This document shows, piece by piece, positions 24,237-32,542 of a DNA stretch of 41,168 nucleotides. The stretch's first letter is position 1. Each line of letters starts with the position of its first letter. The translations under genes and the position numbers were made by a program. The stretch lies in NCBI GenBank assembly GCA_964597945.1, contig CAZRAD010000006.1, positions 1-41,168 on the forward strand, in the 5' to 3' direction. Under the pieces are notes generated by a model, which ran no database searches, had not been told where the DNA came from, and saw only the letters and a list, made by a program, of their open reading frames with translations. Source of the DNA: JAPEKQ01 sp964597945 (GTDB lineage: Bacteria; Joyebacterota; Joyebacteria; Joyebacterales; Joyebacteraceae).

Positions 24237-24528
24237 GCCACGGCTCACACCGGCCTGTAGGGCATTCGCCGGACTTTCTGCGGTCCTTTCGCCGCGGGTA
24301 CCGGACGTCGAGATGAATAGTTCTCATCCCTGAAGTTTATATCCAATAATGACTTGCCAAATGTAACAGGTTGTTGTACGCTGGTGTGTGAGGCTAGAGG
24401 GAAGGTGACTCGTTGGCTGTGGGCCGCAACGTGAGGAGGCACACCCGGCTGGTCTTCTGTGGAGTTCTGTGTATTCGCTGCCGGTCGAATCCGCGACCGG
24501 CGTTCTCTCAACGAAAGGTGGAACACCG
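24237..24528 (+). other. Leader region of the WGSIKALYR-tailed secreted protein
   Basis: About 290 bases without a gene. An A+T-rich stretch (24315-24375) is the likely promoter area, but no clear -35/-10 pair can be fixed. A hairpin, GCCGGTCG / CGACCGGC (24480-24501), lies just before the ribosome site AAAGGTGG. Confidence 0.4.
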
Positions 24529-25572
24529 ATGAAGCGTACGCTCATCATTGTTCTCACGCTGCTCGTGGTCTCGAGCATTGCGTTCGCCGGCAAGGTTGCC
24601 CCGGATGCGAAGTTCTCGACCGAGCCCTATGCCCCGATGTCCTATCGCGTCTACAGCGAAGGCTTCGAGGGTGTCTTCCCGCCCGCGGGCTGGATTCTCA
24701 CGCAGACGAACCCCACGTACACCTGGAGCCAGTACACGCCGGGCGGCGAGGGCACATACTGCGCCAGCTGCGAGTACGATCCCGCACTGGTCCCGCAGCT
24801 CGAAACCCTGAGCTTCACCCACACGCTGGTCGCCGGCGAGCTGCACCTGAGCTTCCTCGCCATGGCCAGTTACTACTGGGCAGTCGACCCGTACCAGAAC
24901 TACGACATCTACGTTACGGTCGACGGCGTCACGGTGTGGAGTTTCTTCACTGACAACATGGGTACGAGCTTCACGTGGGACGCCTATGACATCAACCTCG
25001 CCGACTACGGCTATGTCGGTGGCGAGACAGTCGAGATCGCCTTTGTGTACGAGGGTGCTGATGGTGCCCAGGGCGGCTTCGACGCCGTCAGCGTTGGTGA
25101 AGAGTACATTCCGCCGCCGCCGCCCGAAGGCGACGTCTGCGACACCGCGTTCGTCCTGCCGAGTGGCGACTTCACGGTCACCGGAACGAACGTTGGCTTC
25201 AACAACGACTACGATCCCGGGTCCGGCGGCTGCACGGGCTACGGTGCGACCGGCCAGGATGTCGTCTACGTGACGAACCTCGAGGTCGGCGACGAGCTCA
25301 CGGTCCTCATGGACACCGAGGGCGACTGGGACGACTCGGTCTACCTGATCACCGACTGCGCCGATCCGGTTGGCAGTTGCGTGGCGGGTGCCGATCTCTA
25401 CCCCGACATGTCGACCTTCAGCTACATCGCGACCGAGGCCGGCACGTACTACCTGATCGTCGATGCCTACAGCTCCGGCACGGGCAACTACACGATCTCC
25501 GGCTACAACGGCGGCAGCTACACGCCCGTCGAGGAGTCGAGCTGGGGCAGCATCAAGGCTCTCTACAGGTAA
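24529..25572 (+). CDS. Secreted adhesin/pre-peptidase-type beta protein with WGSIKALYR C-terminal tail
   Basis: A 347-residue exported protein of unknown function. The ATG at 24529 follows AAAGGTGG and starts a clear signal peptide (MKRTLIIVLTLLVVSSIAFA). Residues about 40-205 resemble cleaved-adhesin/MAM-like jelly rolls (EGFEGVFPPAGWILTQ at the start, DAVSVGEEY at the end). A Pro linker (IPPPPPEG) joins a second domain (about 215-335) like bacterial pre-peptidase C-terminal modules (CDTAFVLPSG, YVTNLEVGDELTVLMDTEGD, AGTYYLIVDAYSSGTGNYTI). The chain ends VEESSWGSIKALYR, a short aromatic-basic tail that may be a sorting or attachment tag. No catalytic motif is visible. Confidence 0.78.
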   Translation: MKRTLIIVLTLLVVSSIAFAGKVAPDAKFSTEPYAPMSYRVYSEGFEGVFPPAGWILTQTNPTYTWSQYTPGGEGTYCASCEYDPALVPQLETLSFTHTLVAGELHLSFLAMASYYWAVDPYQNYDIYVTVDGVTVWSFFTDNMGTSFTWDAYDINLADYGYVGGETVEIAFVYEGADGAQGGFDAVSVGEEYIPPPPPEGDVCDTAFVLPSGDFTVTGTNVGFNNDYDPGSGGCTGYGATGQDVVYVTNLEVGDELTVLMDTEGDWDDSVYLITDCADPVGSCVAGADLYPDMSTFSYIATEAGTYYLIVDAYSSGTGNYTISGYNGGSYTPVEESSWGSIKALYR

Positions 25573-25623
25573 GACTCCTGCGGGACTCCGGCACCTGCCG
25601 GGGCACTGCATATGAACATGAAT

Positions 25624-25653
25624 GAAGGGGCGGGGGATATCTCCCGCCCCTTC
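25624..25653. terminator. Bidirectional intrinsic terminator between convergent genes
   Basis: GAAGGGGCGGG and CCCGCCCCTTC form a perfect 11-bp stem with an eight-base loop, followed by TTCT on the plus strand. It lies 50 bases after the plus-strand stop at 25572 and 45 bases beyond the minus-strand stop at 25699, so it can serve both. Confidence 0.88.
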
Positions 25654-25698
25654 TTCTACACCTGCGCGCTGAAACCCGCCCGGTTGCCCGCCGGCCCT

Positions 25699-26079
25699 CT
25701 ACTCGCCGGATGGAGCTGCCCCGATGCGCCTTCTGAGAATCCCGTACGCGATGAACAACAGCCCCGGGATTCCGATAAACGCGAGCGTGGTGATCATGTC
25801 CGCCTCGCCGAGCAAGATCAGGAACGTCACGATGCACGAGATGCTCGCTACGCCGCCCGCCAGTGGCCACTTCCACGCCAGCAGGTAGCCGATGCACATC
25901 CCGATAGGGAAGAGCGCGAGAAGCGAGACCTCAAAGCTCTCCGGCGGAGCTTCGAACGGGTCTGCGACGTACGCGATGATCATCGTCACGGAGAATAGAA
26001 CGATGAGAGTCGCCATGATACGAGCGGTCCAGAGGATCACACGAAGTCCCAGAGCGGAGCTCGTCGCTGGTTCATTCAT
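25699..26079 (-). CDS. Small 4-TM membrane protein (W-x3-GG family)
   Basis: A 126-residue inner-membrane protein with about four hydrophobic helices. The order is a soluble N-terminus, helix, PFEAPPESFE loop, then LLAWKWPLAGGVASISCIV and AFIGIPGLLFIAYGILRRR. It aligns along its length with the product of 26642-27037, with the second half of 27034-27801 and with 34792-35196. GGAGGACGCG precedes the ATG. It is the last gene of a five-gene operon (41-base gap). I believe this family is catalogued only as a domain of unknown function; no role is known to me. Confidence 0.8.
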   Translation of the reverse strand: MNEPATSSALGLRVILWTARIMATLIVLFSVTMIIAYVADPFEAPPESFEVSLLALFPIGMCIGYLLAWKWPLAGGVASISCIVTFLILLGEADMITTLAFIGIPGLLFIAYGILRRRIGAAPSGE

Positions 26080-26120
26080 CGCGTCCTCCGTTCCCCAAGG
26101 CGTCGCTCGAAGTCGAGGGA

Positions 26121-26642
26121 CTAGTTGTGTTCGTGGTCGAGCTCATCGAGGCTGACCGGCTCGTGGTCGCCGATCGTCCTGCACATCTCGATCGTCTCCT
26201 CCGTCGGCGAATAGAGAGCCACGAGGTCCATGGTGACGTCCACGACCTCGACCCCCTCCCCCGCGTAGTCGCAGATCCATACGATCGCATCGACGCCCGT
26301 GGCCTCCGCGACCTCCGGGAGCCGGAAAGCCACATGCGCGAGGAGATCGTCGACCGGCGCCCGGCTGAAGCCCTGCCGGTGCAGCTGGCGCTGGAGCGCC
26401 TCCATCTCGTCGCTGATCTCCTGCATCCTGACCGTGTCACCGGCTGCCTCGGCGCGATCGAACTCCTGTGTCTTCTCCGCATGCGGCAGATAGCTGGAGC
26501 GCGCGTACGCGATGGCGATGGCGCGGTTGTCGTACGTCCCGATCCGGACGATATCGTCTGCCGCCGTCGCCGCCACCGGGAGAACGATGGCCGCAATGAG
26601 CACGGCACACACAATACAGCACTCGGTTCTTGCCGAATACAT
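26121..26642 (-). CDS. Exported small helical protein, distantly OmpH/Skp-like
   Basis: A 173-residue protein with a signal peptide or N-terminal anchor (CIVCAVLIAAIVLPVAATAA). The mature part opens VRIGTYDNRAIAIAYARS. A charged helical stretch follows (EKTQEFDRAEAAGDTVRMQE and on). The end (DAIVWICDYAGEGVEVVDVT, then MDLVALYSP) recalls the DITxxV close of OmpH/Skp chaperones. The resemblance is of layout only, so the family is uncertain. Start and upstream stop share one base (TGATG). It is the only exported, non-membrane product in this operon. Confidence 0.7.
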   Translation of the reverse strand: MYSARTECCIVCAVLIAAIVLPVAATAADDIVRIGTYDNRAIAIAYARSSYLPHAEKTQEFDRAEAAGDTVRMQEISDEMEALQRQLHRQGFSRAPVDDLLAHVAFRLPEVAEATGVDAIVWICDYAGEGVEVVDVTMDLVALYSPTEETIEMCRTIGDHEPVSLDELDHEHN

Positions 26643-27037
26643 CAGACACCTCCTCTGTTCGCCGGCAGCGCCTCAGCGTACCTGCGAGTCAAACTCCACG
26701 CGATGATACCGAGAATCCCGGGGATCACGCCGAACGCCAGAATCGGACCGAGCGACTCGCCGCTCAACGAGTACTTGATGTACATCGCCACGATGCAGCC
26801 AACACTGATGATCCCGCCGTACACGTCCTTCCACAGAATCAGAATGAGTCCGAAGAGGAATCCGAGCGGATAGACGAACGTCCACGGATCGAGGTCGCTC
26901 CATCGCTCCGCCGCGAAGAACGGCTCTCCCGGCTCAGGCGTCATGAATGCGAGGAGGATCAGGATGAACAGCACGGCGATACACCGCGCCAGAATGCGCA
27001 CAATGAGCCCGGCGATACTGAAGCTCCTGGCATTCAT
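26642..27037 (-). CDS. Small 4-TM membrane protein (W-x3-GG family), second copy
   Basis: A 131-residue membrane protein, paralogous to the product of 25699-26079. The shared core reads WKDVYGGIISVGCIVAMYI and AFGVIPGILGIIAWSLTRR. Differences in the external loop (TPEPGEPFFAAERW) suggest separate roles. Start and stop overlap both neighbours (4 bases with the upstream gene, 1 base with the downstream gene). Function unknown. Confidence 0.8.
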   Translation of the reverse strand: MNARSFSIAGLIVRILARCIAVLFILILLAFMTPEPGEPFFAAERWSDLDPWTFVYPLGFLFGLILILWKDVYGGIISVGCIVAMYIKYSLSGESLGPILAFGVIPGILGIIAWSLTRRYAEALPANRGGV

Positions 27038-27801
27038 ACGGTCGGTCCCTTCTCCATCGTCGGGACCGTGTCACCGCCATGACGTTCCGCGTCACCGCCG
27101 TGACCGTCCGCGTCACCGCCGTGACCGTCCGCGTCGACATCGGTCTCGGTATCGTCCCTTCGCATCAGGAGCAGCACGCCCGCGAGGAGAAGCGGGGTCG
27201 GCAGCAGCAGCCCGACGAACAGACGCGACTGAGGCGGGGACATCCCCTTCACGATGAAGAAGTACGCGGTGACGGCGCCGCTGAGGAGCAGGATCACTCC
27301 ACCGACTCGCTGCCATCTGAGCGCAAGGAATGCTGCAAGCAGCGGAATACCGCCGACGAGGAACTCGGGGCTGAGGTCACCCTCGAGCGCCGTGAAGAGA
27401 AACCAGAACCCACCGATAGCGAAACCAAGCACGAGGCCGGTCCGGCGTCTGCCGCGCGACGTCAGCTGCCATACGGCGACCTTCACGATGAGCGAGACGA
27501 AGAGGACCATCGATGCTACGAAGGGCGGTTCCTCATTCTCGATGAAGCTGCTGTTGATGAACGCTGCTGCCGCGATCCCGATCGCGACGAGATACGCGAT
27601 GTGGCTCGAGCGGTACGATGCGGCCACCTGCCTCTCGTCGAGATCGCGGACAAGTCCGATCTCCCGGAGAATCGGGCGCGCGAACGCCAGCCCGACGAGC
27701 GCCACGTAGAATCCTCGGTGAACGAAGATCCCGAGGAGCGCACAGGCGACCGCGTAGACCGCGTAGAGCAGGAGCAGCGCCCTTCCGCTGAGCGGCTTCA
27801 T
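27034..27801 (-). CDS. Membrane protein: DUF2178-like N-terminal half fused to a 4-TM W-x3-GG domain, His-rich tail
   Basis: A 255-residue inner-membrane protein with about eight hydrophobic helices. The first half has a cytosolic LVRDLDERQVAASYRSSH loop, as in DUF2178-type proteins that often pair with small XRE regulators. The second half (LVGGIPLLAAFLALRWQRVG through TPLLLAGVLLLMRR) matches the 4-TM domain of two other proteins in the same operon. The last 35 residues are a polar tail with three HGGD units from 21-bp DNA repeats (27070-27132), a possible metal-binding tail. It overlaps the XRE gene by 4 bases. Confidence 0.75.
   Translation of the reverse strand: MKPLSGRALLLLYAVYAVACALLGIFVHRGFYVALVGLAFARPILREIGLVRDLDERQVAASYRSSHIAYLVAIGIAAAAFINSSFIENEEPPFVASMVLFVSLIVKVAVWQLTSRGRRRTGLVLGFAIGGFWFLFTALEGDLSPEFLVGGIPLLAAFLALRWQRVGGVILLLSGAVTAYFFIVKGMSPPQSRLFVGLLLPTPLLLAGVLLLMRRDDTETDVDADGHGGDADGHGGDAERHGGDTVPTMEKGPTV
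27070..27132 (-). repeat. Three tandem 21-bp repeats inside the membrane-protein gene
   Basis: Units at 27070-27090, 27091-27111 and 27112-27132. The last two are identical and the first differs at three bases. Each encodes seven residues ending in HGGD, so the number can vary without a frameshift. Confidence 0.9.
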
Positions 27802-28025
27802 GATCTCTCCTCCCCTGCCTTGTTGAGTGAGAACAGCTCCTCGACGGACATGCCAAACACCGAGGCGATGCGAAGCGCCAGTCCGACCGACGGGTTGTAC
27901 TTCCCCTTCTCAATCGCGATGACGGTCTGCCGGGTCACCCCGACGCGCGCAGCAAGCTCCTGCTGGGTCATCTCCCCGTGCATGAACCGCTGCGTGCGCA
28001 CCTCATTATGTACCTTGTCTGCCAT
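27798..28025 (-). CDS. Small XRE-family HTH regulator
   Basis: A 75-residue DNA-binding protein. The ATG at 28025 (MADKVHNEVRTQRF) is the usual start of this YozG-like family; the longer open frame upstream is not conserved-looking. The HTH covers residues about 18-60 (MTQQELAARVGVTRQTVIAI then EKGKYNPSVGLALRIASVF). It heads an overlapping operon of membrane proteins, the common setting for this type. No strong ribosome site is visible. An inverted repeat, ATGTAA-N8-TTACAT (28055-28074), 30 bases upstream may be its operator. Confidence 0.9.
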   Translation of the reverse strand: MADKVHNEVRTQRFMHGEMTQQELAARVGVTRQTVIAIEKGKYNPSVGLALRIASVFGMSVEELFSLNKAGEERS

Positions 28026-28054
28026 AGGAACCAGAGTAGCAGGCAGTCTCCCTG

Positions 28055-28074
28055 ATGTAAAGTATGCGTTACAT
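28055..28074. promoter_or_regulatory. Inverted repeat, possible operator of the XRE regulator
   Basis: ATGTAA and TTACAT are separated by eight bases in the A+T-rich gap between the divergent XRE (start 28025) and CMD (start 28190) genes. Position and form suit autoregulation, perhaps acting on both genes. Confidence 0.5.
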
Positions 28075-28189
28075 AAAGTCATGTGTTCTTGACATCTCCG
28101 CGCATCCAAGTACCCGTGGGGCTGCGCTTTGTGCCGCCTTTCGTGTATCCTCCTGGTGGAGGCGACCGGAACCTGGGCACGGAGGGGTC

Positions 28190-28537
28190 ATGAGCGATGC
28201 TGTGAGGCGATTCAGAGATGAGCGGGAGAGGCTCAATGCGAAGGTGCTCGCCGCGGGGAACCTGACCGTGAAGCGGTTCTTCGCGCTTGACACCCAGGCG
28301 TACGCGCCCGGCGCGCTCGACGCGAAGACGAAGGAACTGCTCGGGCTTGCGTCATCGGCCGTCCTTCGCTGTGACGATTGCATCCTCTACCACATCATCC
28401 GTTGCGTTGAAGAGGGCGCCACCGATGATGAGATCCTGGAGGCGCTCTCCATCTCGCTGCTCGTCGGCGGTTCGATCGTCATCCCCCACCTGCGACGCGC
28501 CATCGACCGCCTCGACGAACTGAGGGCGGCAGGGTAG
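28190..28537 (+). CDS. Carboxymuconolactone decarboxylase/AhpD-like protein
   Basis: A 115-residue all-helical protein of the CMD/AhpD superfamily. The active motif CDDCILYH (CxxCxxxH) follows a KELLGLASSAVLR helix, so a thiol-based peroxidase or reductase role is possible. The ATG at 28190 follows GGAGGGGTC; the frame is open upstream but without family residues. It is divergent from the XRE operon and convergent with the Tricorn-like gene. It stands alone, with no AhpC or lipoamide partner in view. Confidence 0.9.
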   Translation: MSDAVRRFRDERERLNAKVLAAGNLTVKRFFALDTQAYAPGALDAKTKELLGLASSAVLRCDDCILYHIIRCVEEGATDDEILEALSISLLVGGSIVIPHLRRAIDRLDELRAAG

Positions 28538-28642
28538 TCGGCCGCCCCCACGCAGGTTCTCTCTCCTTCGCTCTCCGATCCTCGGAGGGCGTCCTGCTGT
28601 TCAGATGCGCCCATCTCACATCCCCACCCCTCGGCTGACGCG

Positions 28643-31600
28643 CTACTCGATCTCCCCGAGGATGGTCTCCACCGCGGTCTCGAGCTGCGCGTCGCGACCC
28701 AGGCTTGCCTCTTCGGGCGGCGACTCGACGTAGATGTCGGGCTCGATACCCCAGTTCTCAAGGTTCCTGTCAGTCAGATCGAACCACCCGGATCCCGGGA
28801 CACGGAACATCGTGCCGTCGATGAGCGGAAGGTCGTTCGTCCCGATGACCGCCCCGTAGGTCGGCACACCGACGACCGGCCCCAGGTCGAGCGCCTTCCA
28901 TCCCATCGGGAAGATCTCGGCATCGCTGTAGCACGTCTCGTCGATGAGAAGCACGAGAGGCTTCGACCAGAGTTCGAGCGGGTTGGCCGTCGGCGGCCGC
29001 GTGCGACCGGTTGTGTATCCGTACGCGCGGCGGTCGAGGAACTTGAGGATTTCGTCGTGGACCGACCCGCCGCCGTTGCCGCGGATGTCGATGATGAGAC
29101 CGTCCTTCCCGGTTCCCTGCGCGAAGAGGTCCTCCTGGAACTGGAAGAGGTTTCCTACACCCATGCCGGCGATGTGCAGGTAGCCGATCCGGCCGCCGGT
29201 CATCTCCTCGACCTTCCTGCGGTTCGTGCGGATGCGGTCGTCGTACGAGAGTCTGCGAATCGCCCCGCCACCCACAGGTCGAATCTCGACCTCGCGCGCG
29301 TTCTTGCCGGAGGAGCTCTCCGCCACTGTGATCAGGATCTTCTCTCCCGACGTATCGGTGAGACGGCAGAAGTAGTTGTCGCCCGTGCCGATCGCCGTCC
29401 CGTCGATCGCCGTGATGTACTCGCCGGCAACGATGCCGGCGCGGTCGGCCGGCCCGTTGGGGATGACGGCTCGCACCCTGACGCCCGGCCCCTCGTACCC
29501 CTCGGCGTGACGGATGCCGAGACGTCCGGTATTGATACCGCCTCCGCCCCACTTGTAGACGCCGAGGTGTGACGCATTGAGCTCGCCGATCATCTCACGG
29601 ATGACCGTCCGGAACTCCTCCTCGGTATAGGCGGCGAGCGCCCAGGGCTCGTACTTGTCGCGAACGGCCACCCAGTCGACGCCGTGGAACTGTTCATCGT
29701 AGAAGCCGTCGAGGAGCATGCGCCACGCCTCATTGAAGATCTGACGCCGCTCCTCCGAGATATCGACCGTCATCGGGGCCGATACACTCAGACCCCCGCG
29801 GCCACTGATGTCTCCGTCCGAGTCGATCGAGACACTCCGAATGCGACCGTGGCTGAGGTAGTAACAGGTCTCCCCGTCCGCGCTCCAGACGATCGCCTCG
29901 GGGCTCGAACCGCCCTCGGTCACCTGATGGAGGCGCGTACCCTCCCAGTCGACGAGCCAGAGGTCGGTGCCACCCAGCGTACCCGACGGGAACGCGAAGT
30001 AGTGACCGTCCGGCGTCTGACCGTAGAAGTCATAGCCGCCGCGCATGTTCATGACGCGCGCGGTCCGCTCGTGGATATCGTCGAAGTCGATGACAATCTC
30101 CACACCGGGCTTCTCGTCACTTTCGTCATCCTCGTCATCGCTTGCGCCGCGTGCCTCCTTTGCCGCCTCCTCACGTTCCTCGGACGACATCCAGTAGTCC
30201 TCGCGGGTCAGCCAGATGTACTTCAGCATGTATTGCCCGTCGTCGGTTCGCGATGCGAACGTCATCCGCTTGCCGTCGTCGGTCCAGCGGGGCTGGAAAT
30301 CGTCGTTGGGATGAAGCGTGACGTTGACCGGTTCGCCGCCGTCGGCCCTGAGGACGTAGATGTCCTCCTTGTGCCCGAGGTTCGTGCGGCTGAGTGCGAT
30401 CCACTCGCTGTCCGGCGACCAGTCCATGTGAAGAATGTCAGCATCGGGCAACCGCTGACGCTGGTTGCCGCCGCCTGCGTCCATCAGCCAGAGGACGTCA
30501 GGGCCGCGGAGGAACGCGACGGTCTCGCCGTCGGGTGCGATGTACGGACTGTCGTCGTCCTCGTCTGCCTCGGTGAGCTGCGTCACCGTACGCTTGAGAG
30601 CCCTCCCGAGCATCGGCTCGCCGTCCTCGGCCGAGCGCACGGCGAAGATGTCGTAGTTCCCGTTCCGGTCCGACGAGAACAGCAGGGTCTCGCCGTCGGG
30701 CATCCACGCGGGGTCCTTCTCGCGCGCCGGCGTCGTGGTGATGCGCATCGAGCGTCCAGGGTCACCGTCCTCGAGCGGGCAGACGAACAGCTCGCCGCGC
30801 GCGATGTAGGCCAGCTGGTCCTCGTCCGGACTCAGCGCGTACTGGGAGACGCTGTTCGAGAGCGTGTAGCGAAGGTCCTCGTTCCACTTGTCGTCGCTCG
30901 GGGCGTCGATGGCGACCTCGTACGGCTCACCACCGCGGGTGTCGACCGCCCAGATCCCGGCATTCCACTCGTACGCGATGAGCGTCCCGTCCGCGGAGAT
31001 CTCCGCCTTCTGCACGCCGTCCTCGGTGTGGAACGTCAGTTGCGACGGTCCGGATACGATGCGCGGCTCGCCCGCTGCTGGCTCGGGGAACTCGACTTCC
31101 GCCATCCAGATGTTGGGAACACCGTCGTCGCGCTCAGACATGAAGTAGAGCGTCCGGCCGTCGGCGCTCCACATCGGACGGTCGTCGTCCATCGGCCAGT
31201 CGACAAGGCGGTAGCTTGCCCCGCCGTCGTAGGCGCGAACCCAGATGTCGCGTGAGGCGCTTCCCCGGTAGTGCTTCCGCCACCACGAGGAGCTTCCCGT
31301 GACGAACGTGATCCAGTCACCGTCGGGAGTCACCGCGATGTTGTAGGCATCGTCCGCCACGAGACGCCGTGGCATCCCTCCGCCGACGGGCATCTCGTAC
31401 GGCTCGTTCTCGGTGGTGTCGCGTCGGGAGACGAACAGCACACGTCCGCCGTCCGGGGACCAGCACTGGACGGCGTCCCATGCGTCGTGACACGTCAACT
31501 GCGTCACGGGACCGCCGGTGGCGTCCATCAGATAGACGTCGTCGTTACCCGCTCGGTCCGAGGAGAATGCGATGGTCTTCCCGTCGGGTGACCACGCCGG

Positions 31601-31846
31601 AAGGTCATCGTATGACTCGTGGACCGTGAGCCGCACCGCCCGGCCGCCCTCGGCGGGAACCCTCCAGATGTCACCCATGTAGCTGAACGCGATCGCGCTC
31701 CCGTCGGGCGACGGGGCCGGCTCGCGGGCAATCACCGGATGGTCCTCGACGGCTGCCGTGGCCGGAAGCGTGCAGATCGCGGTCAGTACAAGCAACGCTG
31801 CGGCGAGAGCCGCGATGCTCCTCTCACTGCTGGTGCGTGCGGACAT
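28643..31846 (-). CDS. Secreted Tricorn-like protease (beta-propeller, PDZ, S41 peptidase)
   Basis: A 1067-residue exported protease. The ATG at 31846 follows GGAGGGGGACC and starts a signal peptide (RSIAALAAALLVLTAICTLP). Residues about 40-620 are PD40/WD40-like propeller repeats (SPDGKTIAFSSDRAGNDDVY and similar). An acidic insert (about 590-620) precedes the Tricorn C1 region. Next come Ser759-His760 (NASHLG), a PDZ domain (AIDGTAIGTGDNYF) and the nucleophile Ser974 (DETCYSDAE), in line with Ser745/His746 and Ser965 of archaeal Tricorn. Tricorn itself is cytosolic, but this homologue is predicted periplasmic or secreted. It probably trims peptides made by the secreted C25 and S8 proteases (inference). 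Confidence 0.93.
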   Translation of the reverse strand: MSARTSSERSIAALAAALLVLTAICTLPATAAVEDHPVIAREPAPSPDGSAIAFSYMGDIWRVPAEGGRAVRLTVHESYDDLPAWSPDGKTIAFSSDRAGNDDVYLMDATGGPVTQLTCHDAWDAVQCWSPDGGRVLFVSRRDTTENEPYEMPVGGGMPRRLVADDAYNIAVTPDGDWITFVTGSSSWWRKHYRGSASRDIWVRAYDGGASYRLVDWPMDDDRPMWSADGRTLYFMSERDDGVPNIWMAEVEFPEPAAGEPRIVSGPSQLTFHTEDGVQKAEISADGTLIAYEWNAGIWAVDTRGGEPYEVAIDAPSDDKWNEDLRYTLSNSVSQYALSPDEDQLAYIARGELFVCPLEDGDPGRSMRITTTPAREKDPAWMPDGETLLFSSDRNGNYDIFAVRSAEDGEPMLGRALKRTVTQLTEADEDDDSPYIAPDGETVAFLRGPDVLWLMDAGGGNQRQRLPDADILHMDWSPDSEWIALSRTNLGHKEDIYVLRADGGEPVNVTLHPNDDFQPRWTDDGKRMTFASRTDDGQYMLKYIWLTREDYWMSSEEREEAAKEARGASDDEDDESDEKPGVEIVIDFDDIHERTARVMNMRGGYDFYGQTPDGHYFAFPSGTLGGTDLWLVDWEGTRLHQVTEGGSSPEAIVWSADGETCYYLSHGRIRSVSIDSDGDISGRGGLSVSAPMTVDISEERRQIFNEAWRMLLDGFYDEQFHGVDWVAVRDKYEPWALAAYTEEEFRTVIREMIGELNASHLGVYKWGGGGINTGRLGIRHAEGYEGPGVRVRAVIPNGPADRAGIVAGEYITAIDGTAIGTGDNYFCRLTDTSGEKILITVAESSSGKNAREVEIRPVGGGAIRRLSYDDRIRTNRRKVEEMTGGRIGYLHIAGMGVGNLFQFQEDLFAQGTGKDGLIIDIRGNGGGSVHDEILKFLDRRAYGYTTGRTRPPTANPLELWSKPLVLLIDETCYSDAEIFPMGWKALDLGPVVGVPTYGAVIGTNDLPLIDGTMFRVPGSGWFDLTDRNLENWGIEPDIYVESPPEEASLGRDAQLETAVETILGEIE

Positions 31847-31907
31847 GGTCCCCCTCCAGAGAGCGTGACTCGTGGCTCCGCGATGAGTCCGCGGCGCGTC
31901 CGTGACA

Positions 31908-32534
31908 TCAGTAGCGTTCGTAAACTGTGTCGGCCAGATGGCAGTTCTCATTCCACTGGACGATGACGTATCCGGCTCCGTTCTGCCGCAGGACCGAGAA
32001 TCCGGCGTTGTCCATGTAGAAGTGCCAGAAGTAGCCCTCGGTCATCCCAAGAACGGCGCCGGCGAGCACGCGGATGACGGATCGGTGCGAGACGATGGCT
32101 ATCCTCTCGCCGTCGTGCTTCGCCGCGAGCTCCTCGAGCCTCGGGAACGCTCTCGAGCGTACCTCTGCGAGGGTCTCGCCGCCCGGGATTCGCAGCAGCT
32201 CCGGTTCCGTGGTCCACAGGGCCCACGCATCGGCCTGCTCGACCCGGACGGTTTCCTTCTTCGCGCCCTGCCACTCTCCGAGATCGATATTGTGGAAGGC
32301 CTCGTCAATGATCGGCTCAACGCCGTGTCGTTCGGCTATCGGGCGCGCGGTGTCGAGGGCGCGCAAAAGAGGACTGGAATAGACGGCCGCGATCGGCTCG
32401 CGAGCAAGCGCTGTCGCCGTCGCCGCGGCCTGCTCCCGACCCACCTCGTTGAGCCCCACATCGTACCGCCCCCGGAACACACCCTCGCGATTGAACTCGG
32501 TCTCCCCGTGTCGCACAAGCACGATGTCGGTCAT
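31908..32534 (-). CDS. Histidine phosphatase (phosphoglycerate-mutase-like) family protein
   Basis: A 208-residue cytosolic protein. Residues 6-13 (LVRHGETE) hold the phospho-accepting His9, and a second catalytic His lies in IAIVSHRSVIRVL. Middle motifs (DVGLNEVGREQA, SSPLLRALDTARPIA) are typical of the branch that includes CobC-like and broad-range acid phosphatases. The ATG at 32534 has AGGAGA 4 bases upstream; the long open frame continuing to 33155 is antisense-like noise in the esterase gene. It lies 8 bases after the esterase stop, within one operon. The substrate is unknown. Confidence 0.9.
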   Translation of the reverse strand: MTDIVLVRHGETEFNREGVFRGRYDVGLNEVGREQAAATATALAREPIAAVYSSPLLRALDTARPIAERHGVEPIIDEAFHNIDLGEWQGAKKETVRVEQADAWALWTTEPELLRIPGGETLAEVRSRAFPRLEELAAKHDGERIAIVSHRSVIRVLAGAVLGMTEGYFWHFYMDNAGFSVLRQNGAGYVIVQWNENCHLADTVYERY

Positions 32535-32542
32535 GATGTCTC

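Noticed and set aside
24508..25611. A 367-codon minus-strand frame
   Set aside because: Mirror of the secreted adhesin-like gene, which has a signal peptide and ribosome site; no domain in the mirror frame.
27070..27132. Short CRISPR-like array
   Set aside because: Units are directly adjacent 21-mers without spacers and encode an in-frame protein repeat.
28089..28094. TTGACA as promoter of the CMD gene
   Set aside because: No acceptable -10 is found 16-18 bases downstream.
29684..31255. A 523-codon plus-strand open frame
   Set aside because: Antisense to the Tricorn-like protease, whose catalytic residues and propeller repeats are clear; composition is shadow-like.
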